Source of the DNA: Kondoa malvinella
Taxonomy: Eukaryota > Basidiomycota > Agaricostilbomycetes > Agaricostilbales > Kondoaceae
Reading direction: 5' to 3'
DNA length: 64,000 nucleotides
Assembly (NCBI GenBank): GCA_039545315.1
Contig: BCIM01000002.1
Location: forward strand, 1,267,369-1,331,368
Part shown: positions 57,804 to 64,000 of the stretch, piece after piece
Layout: every line of letters begins with the position of its first letter
Position numbering within the stretch: position 1 is the first letter of the stretch
Translations under genes and position numbers: made by a program
The notes under the pieces: generated by a model
Seen by the model: only the letters and a program-made list of their open reading frames with translations
Told to the model about the DNA's origin: nothing
Database searches by the model: none

Positions 57804-60800
57804 ATGTCCGACAGGCCCAAGCCTACACAGCGCAAGACCTCTGACCGGATATCTCAGCTGATCTCGCGATTTGAAGAACCAAACAATGACATCTCTTTGA
57901 CTTCTGTGTCAAGAGCTCCTGCGCCCGCACCATCTGTTACAAGAACGTCTACTGAGCGCAATGCAGCCAGAAGGAAGGTTCTGAAAGGCTTCGTAAAGCC
58001 GAAGATCACGCGCGAAGCACCTCTTCCAGACCTGCAGAGTGTTCAGACGACAAGTACGAGCAATGCTCCGCTCGTTCAAGAACGGCCTCAACCTGCTCAT
58101 GTTGAGAAAGAAGAGGACGAGACTGGCGATATAGCTCAACTCCTTCCCTCAAGGAACAGTAAGCCTAGATTTGAGGGCGCAAAGAGGCCTGTTGGGAGTA
58201 GGTCTACCTCTGGACGAACAGTCTCGTTCGCTCCTAGCACCATCAGCATCAGTAGCGGAAGTAGCGCGACTCTAGTCGGTGAAGAAGATGCCAGCACCAA
58301 GATTACGAGTCCAGTATTCAAAAGACCTGGACTGCCACCTTCAAGGTCATCAGGTGCCCTTTCTTCGCAAACGACAGACATCCCAGCTTTCGATATCTTT
58401 TCTCGCTCTGCCAAACCGCTTGAACTGCCTGCTCTTGATGAATACCTTGAAGCTATTCCACCTTTCCAGTTCACCGATACCTCGTCAGTGCTTAGCGATG
58501 AAGAAAGAAAAGACTGGGAGAATTGGCTCAAGGAACCACCTGAAAGCAGCTGGATGTGGTGGAAGAAAAAGAAGGCTTCCAGTAACAGCTTGCTCAATAC
58601 TCGAGAAAAGATCTTTCCACCGATGCATCTCCTTCCGCCTTCACTTACAGTTGCCGATTTACAGCAAAATAAAACAACGCCAACTCCAGCTCTATCACTC
58701 GATACTGCTCTAGGAACAGCTGTTGATGCTGTTCTCGGCGCTCAAGGAAGCTCATTCGGTATCAACCTGATGAATATCGAAATGTTCAGAGACATGGCTC
58801 AAATGATAGCATTGGCTTTAACCTTTTTTACCCGCTCGCCTCTTTCAGCTTCCAACCGATATTCTTCCATCTTTACCGTCTTTGGTAATGTCACATCAGC
58901 ACTCGGTCTAGACTTTTCAGCTTTTGGGAAATCATTGATTTGGTTCGGCGTGTTTTGGGTTTTGGCGGCGTTCGCGGTGTATGAGTTTTACTTGATGTCG
59001 GGAGGATGGAAGGGCCAGGTCGAGGCTGAAGATGTGGGCGAGGGTTGGGATCGAGAAGATGCTATGAGTCGAGAGGGCAAGAAAGGTGGTTTGGCGAATT
59101 GGCGAGATAGCAGGGCGTACAAGATTTGCGTCGTCTTTATCGCTACTTCTCTCGTCAGTCTCTTAGTGATCCATCCACACGCTAAAGCTAACAGAGATGC
59201 AGTATGTCCCGCTTACAAAGATCTCGTTCAATGCTCTCGTGTGGTCGCAAGATTTCTGGGCTTTCGAAGGAAACCCTTACGCGGCGCAAGACTTTCCTTC
59301 TTGGTCATCTGTGAATGATCCAAATGTTCGACAGCCTTCGAACTTCTGCTATACTACTACAATGCGAAAGCAGAACGGCCTTTCTAACTTCAACTTTGCC
59401 TGGATCATGTACGTCTACAAACCTGACTGGCACATTCATAAAGCTGATTCAGACTCTACAGCATACCTGTAGCCGCCTCGACTCTGATTTGGCTCGCCCT
59501 GTACTTCCCAATCCGACTATGGCAAGTCATCGGCCAGAGCGTTCCGCGCGTTGATGGCTATACCGAGATGGGCGAAAAGAGATCTGATCTTGAAGTCGAA
59601 TACGAGAGGCAATTACAGCAAGATCGCAATCCACTCAACTTTCTCTACAACTGCTACAGACGGCGCTGGTCCGGATTCAAGTCTATCTACATGGCTGTAA
59701 AGCTTGCGAACGTCGTTTGTGTCACAGTACTCTCGAAAGACACCTGTCTCTTCCGGTCGCTCGAACGACAGAAGATCGATGTCGTCAGGCAATGTGTTCA
59801 GTTGGCAATGATGACAGCTTTCCTACTGCTGCAAATCCTTGCTTCGCCCAATCTCGACCGAATCACCAACAACAGCGACTATGTATCGAGGACAGGCTAC
59901 GTCGTCATCGCGCTGATAGGTCTCTTGGCTGCTGTCGACACGAAACGTGCACCTGTTCTGCAAGGTTGGATCGTCCTCCTGGTCACTGGCATCACCTACG
60001 CATTCAATACATGGTTCGCCTTGCTATCCTTCACTTTCGCTCAACGAATCATCAAGAAGCTGCAGAAGCGCATCGATAGCAGTTTAGACCTGTTCTCGCC
60101 CTCTTTAGATTTGGCCAAGCACATCGCTCGCCGAGTATGGCAAGAGTCTTTCACCACGATACTGCTTGCGGAACCTTGCTATCGTATGCCTTCGAAAGAG
60201 CCAGTAGTCTTCGCCTCGACTGAAGGTGCTGGCCCTTACCTGCTTGGCTATCGAGGATTTGTCGGAGAAAGGCACGTCGAGAACATCAAGATCCTTCGGG
60301 AGATTGGCTTGCAAACCTATGCTGAATCTTCAGCGGCCCTGAATGACTGCAAAGCTGGCCATTTGCGAGGTGTACAACAAGCGATTCTGCAAAATCACAC
60401 TGGACCTGATTGCTACTTTGAACCTCGTCGTGCTTGTAACGCTAGTTCACATTGGGGTCGAGCGGATGTGAGTTGGCCAAAATGATCTCCGATCAACTTC
60501 TGATCAATAGCTAGGTCGTGCCTTTCCCGTTCGCTGTCATATTTCGCTTCGATGAGCACCAAGAACCACTGGCTATTCTCTCAGCCGAGGAAGATCTATA
60601 TCTGTATCTACAACTGAATCAAAGTGAAGCAGTTAGCGAAGGAAGACAGGTTCGGCTTGCCCTTCGAGCTCTCGAAGGTCAAATCATACAGGCGCCTTAT
60701 CTGCAAATGCAACAAATCGGAAGCAAGCTCCCATTATTCGCTCGAGCGAAGCATTCGTATTCGCTGCAATCTCCAACCTCTTTCAGACGGGCGCGACTAT

Positions 60801-62033
60801 GTATTGAAAGAAACTCTGCGCTACTATGGAACGGTCTAGCGCTGTCTTCTGGTTTTAAGGTCTCTCTTGTCTACAACGACGGTATGCACTTGCGCATAGA
60901 TTTTATATCTCTTCTGACTCATTCGTCAGGTGTCAGACAGAAAGGCGATGGCACGACTGAGTACGGCTGCTCTCTAATTCTCGACATTGAAGCGTTCGGT
61001 TTCGACAAGACCTTTACAATCTCTCCCTTGGTCGCAACTTTTCTCAAGGCCAACAGATCTCGCATCGAATCGCGCATGACCGACGTATTTGAGCAGCTCG
61101 CCTATCATCGTCAACACTATGCCGCGAAAGCTCGTCACAAAGCAGAGACACTTTCTTACGATTTCCTGCTTCATGTACACGGAGATGCCGAACTAGGGCC
61201 AAATCAATTGGCTCAAGCATTAAATCAAGAGCCGAATCAGGAAGTCCGGCACCTGCTCGACTCATGTCCGGCAGCGGTACTAGCAATGCAGGAGCGGCTA
61301 GCATGCGTGAACCGAAGTCGAGTGACACAACGCTGGTTTCTCATCTTTGATGATCTCTGGCGGAGGAACAAGAGCACGATACCACAGATTGAAGCTTGTC
61401 CGGCATCTTTTTCGCCTCACTACAGAAGCAGTATATGTTATCGGCCTATGTCCCGACCTCACCTAGAGCAATTTTTTGCCGAGCACAATCTGTCCAGAAA
61501 GCTTTTTCACGCCGGCTGGCTGAATAGCATGTAAGGTTCACTCAAGCCGCTTCTGCAAAGGCTGACGTAATGCCAGCTTTTTTGTCCTGGATGAAACAGT
61601 CTTTGCATCCACAGCAGCAGCAGTCCCCCTCAGAATCGGATCCAAGCACGAAACTATTCTTTACGAAGAGCTCGCCGACAAGACATGCAATTCAGAAGAA
61701 GCTCAGGCAGGCCGCTGTTCTGTCACAATGACAACGCGAACCGGGGAATCGGACGCTCATGATGACGACGCGATTCGCTCACGCCCCGCATTCCCATTCG
61801 AACAGATATATGACTTGCCTCAATATCGTTGGCGAAAAGGACAAAGATTGGCAAAGGTCCGACAAGTGGTTGGAGGCTTCCGCCTGGCCATTTCAATATG
61901 GTTGGGTCTTTCCCCAGTAGTACACGATCACCGGTCGCCTGGAGTATATCTTCGACTGAAGTTGTCAAGAGAAGGACATTTTGTGTTATCAAAGCGGCCG
62001 GGACATCGTGCACTGGCAGCTGACTGTCAATGA
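57804..62033 (+). CDS. Large multi-pass membrane protein, unknown
   Basis: The start at 57804 opens an Arg/Ser/Pro-rich cytosolic region of about 320 residues. A WENWLKEPPESSWMWWKKKK segment and LTVADLQQNKTTPTPALSLD are notable. Membrane helices follow: DMAQMIALALTFF, IWFGVFWVLAAFAVYEFYLM, AYKICVVFIATSLV, then IPVAASTLIWLALYFPIRLW. Three or four more are MMTAFLLLQILASP, TGYVVIALIGLLAA, GWIVLLVTGITYAFNTWFAL and neighbours. The soluble C-terminal region has GYRGFVGERHVENIKILREI, GPDCYFEPRRACNASSHWGR and VVPFPFAVIFRFDEH, which look strongly constrained. It continues GTTEYGCSLILDIEAFGFDK and a helical tail. Strong splice sites at about 61533-61580 extend it past LFHAGWLNS; the part after 61580 is less certain, and the stop could be elsewhere. 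I do not recognise the family. Confidence 0.65.
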
Positions 62034-62370
62034 AGCATCTGACTGTAATGTTTCAAGACGGTCGACTACTGGCCTGTACACCTTCCAAGACGTCAGCAGG
62101 AAGGAATTTTGGTTCCGAGTCTTACATCCCGGCTGGCCGGAATCTGTCCCTCAAGGCGTTTCACTCTGCTCTAGCTATACCACTGGTGTTATACTGGCCA
62201 TCATATCCTACTGGTGATATCATTATCAAGACAGAGCTCTCTCGTACCTTTTTCAACACAAAGGGCTCCCAACCCGGCTTATCAGAATCTTCCTTCTTGA
62301 TATCGAAACGTCCTCTAGTTCTGTCTCTTGCCTTTGCCTTATCCCGTACCGTATCTTATATCAATCGAAA
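62034..62370. promoter_or_regulatory. Upstream region of the chitinase gene
   Basis: A plus frame here (61981-62217) is open but carries no known motif and overlaps the tentative end of the previous gene. The last 150 bp are pyrimidine-rich and probably hold the chitinase promoter. Confidence 0.35.
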
Positions 62371-64000
62371 ATGCTTCAGCTTTATTTCTGCGGCATGCTT
62401 CTCTTCATGGCAGGCTGCCATGGTCGGGGAAATGCTGCCTTGAAAGCCCGTCAGGGGGCAGAAGTTGTGGCTTCTGGTCAGTCCTCGTCTATTAAGCATC
62501 CGCATAGCCGTCTGAAGTAGCAGTTTTACAGGAACAGGCGAAGAAACGACTGGAACAGCTGTAGTTGCGCCTCCCGCTGCAAGTGGCGCAACAACCGCGA
62601 AGGGCAAAGAGGTGGTCGGCTATTGGAGTAATTGGCGCGTGGGGTTTTCGCCCATGGAAGACATCCCCTACAAAGATCTGACAATTCTTCACTACTTCGT
62701 CGCCGGTATTTGCCCTTCCTTCTGCCCTCTTCTCATCTCATTGAATTCTTTGCTGCTTAGTTCCTGACGCGGCTGGCAAAATTGTGTCTGATCGTCCAGA
62801 TGAAATCAAAGGATTTGTCGACGCTGCACATGCAGCCAACCCAGATTTGGTAGTTTCGTGAGTCTTGACCTCGTTTCTTTGACTCGTTACTCAGACGGGC
62901 CTTCAGGATCAGTCTCTTCGGCTGGGGAGGGTCAGTCAATGCATCAGCGATCATGAAAGACCCCGCCATACGAAAGACGTTCGTCGACAATCTGGTCGAA
63001 CTTGTCAACACCAATGGCTTGGATGCGATCGAATATGACTGGGAGTACCCTGGTATGTCTACGATGCGCGACAAGGCACTTTTCTGACCTTTAGACAGGA
63101 CCAAACGAAGAACAAGGAACGCCTTGTAACACAAGAGACGTCGGCGACGTGGCAAACTTTCAGACGTTGCTCACAGAAGGTCAGCTTGAAGCTAGACAGC
63201 TCGATACTTTATGCTGACCCTCCGTCCTAGTCAAAGCCCTTCTACCGGAAGTGAAGCAATTTGCTGCCGTCTCCGCTGCTGGACCTTGGTACGAGACTGC
63301 TGAAGCACAATATACCGACATATCTGCTTTCGCGCCTCTTCTCGACCTCATCCTCATCATGACATACGACGTGGTCGGAGGGTGGAGCGAAGTCGCAGGT
63401 CCCAATAGTCCGCTCTCGGTCAAAGGATGTACCGACCCTGCTGGTCTTGCTTCCATCGGCAAGCTGAGTGTTGAAGATGCAGTCGCAGCTTGGGTGGCAG
63501 CGAAATATCCGGCATCTCAATTGCTTGTTGGGTTGTCGTCTTATGGTCGAGGATTCTCAGTTGGAGCAGGAGCACCTGGCGCGCAAGAGAGCGGAGCAGC
63601 AAGCGGAACCGATGCTATCGTGCCAGACCCAGCGGCAACAGCAGCTTTGCCAACAGATGTGACTGCTCCACCTCTGTTCAGAAGAGCAGATGAAGCATTA
63701 GCCGCTGGCAACCTCTTCATGCCCCAATCCGGACTGCTTCCTGGTGACAAGTTAGTCCTTCTGGCTATCGCATAATACTTGGCTGATCGTTATCCAGCTT
63801 TACACAACCGGATGGAGAAAAGCAGGTGGGCGACAAATGCCCCGGCACAGAAGCAACAGACACTGGCGTCTTCCTCTATCGCACTTTGGCCGAATATGCA
63901 GAGCCCGAATGGGTCGATCATTGGGTAGGTCAACATATCGACGGCGCTCTCGCTCGTACTAACGAGCTGTGTAGGATGAATGCACTGTCACGCCCTTCAT
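62371..64000 (+). CDS. GH18 chitinase, truncated by the window end
   Basis: This is a secreted endochitinase-type glycoside hydrolase 18. The start at 62371 gives a hydrophobic leader (MLQLYFCGMLLFMAGCHG) and a possible dibasic-like site (LKARQ). The catalytic barrel begins VVGYWSNWRVGFSPMEDIPY and YKDLTILHYFVA. It continues ISLFGWGGSVNASAIMKDPA (the SxGG-like strand) and LDAIEYDWEYP, the DxxDxDxE motif. Here the second acid is Glu and the catalytic Glu is kept. The chain goes on AAVSAAGPWYETAEAQYTDI, LDLILIMTYDVVGGWSEVAG (MTYD) and LLVGLSSYGRGFSVG. An insert rich in Ala/Pro precedes FTQPDGEKQVGDKCPGTEAT. About five introns are seen. The last exons and any chitin-binding module lie beyond 64000. 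Confidence 0.9.

Overview
The window is a gene-dense stretch of a fungal nuclear genome, most likely a basidiomycete. Almost every gene is broken by several introns of about 45-60 nt (GT-AG, with CTGAC/CTAAC-like branch sites). The gene set is fungal: the V-ATPase c' subunit Vma11, a fungal complex I accessory subunit, a Pra1/Asp f 2 zincophore, a Nup192-type nucleoporin and a Yvc1 channel. Keeping complex I and being this intron-rich argues against Saccharomycotina. The species cannot be named from the sequence. I saw no rRNA, tRNA, transposon, CRISPR array or secondary-metabolite cluster.

Layout. 0-1.5 kb: F-box-like protein. 1.6-5.5 kb: a divergent pair, a ZIP zinc transporter (-) and a secreted Pra1/Asp f 2-type zincophore (+), sharing a 437-bp promoter with several Zap1-like half sites; this is the most interesting locus. 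5.8-15.3 kb: vacuolar TRP channel YVC1, tafazzin TAZ1, a PhoD-like phosphatase, proteasome beta5 PRE2 and mitochondrial protease ATP23. 15.6-24 kb: NUP192 and TAF12 (both -). 24.9-30 kb: a tiny six-exon RPL39, a small coiled-coil protein, V-ATPase c' (VMA11) and a complex I subunit. 30.3-38.2 kb: four genes, three unrecognised (a repeat-containing protein, a Ser/Pro-rich protein, a membrane protein) and one Kelch protein. 38.3-53.3 kb: a ferroportin-like iron exporter, CSM3/TIPIN, mitochondrial RNA polymerase RPO41, helicase MAK5, mitochondrial ATPase AFG1 and EMC3. 53.4-64 kb: lipin PAH1, a large membrane protein of unknown function, and a GH18 chitinase cut by the window end.

Genes mostly alternate in strand. 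Convergent ends lie about 75-380 bp apart and divergent starts often only 105-150 bp apart (TAZ1/PhoD, Kelch/ferroportin, RPO41/MAK5, AFG1/EMC3), so many promoters are shared. Themes that recur by function are metal handling (ZIP, zincophore, ferroportin), the vacuole (YVC1, VMA11), lipid metabolism (TAZ1, PAH1) and mitochondrial biogenesis (ATP23, RPO41, AFG1, complex I subunit). Only the zinc pair looks like a real functional cluster. Exon joins were worked out by hand from splice motifs and reading frame; boundaries marked uncertain need RNA evidence.
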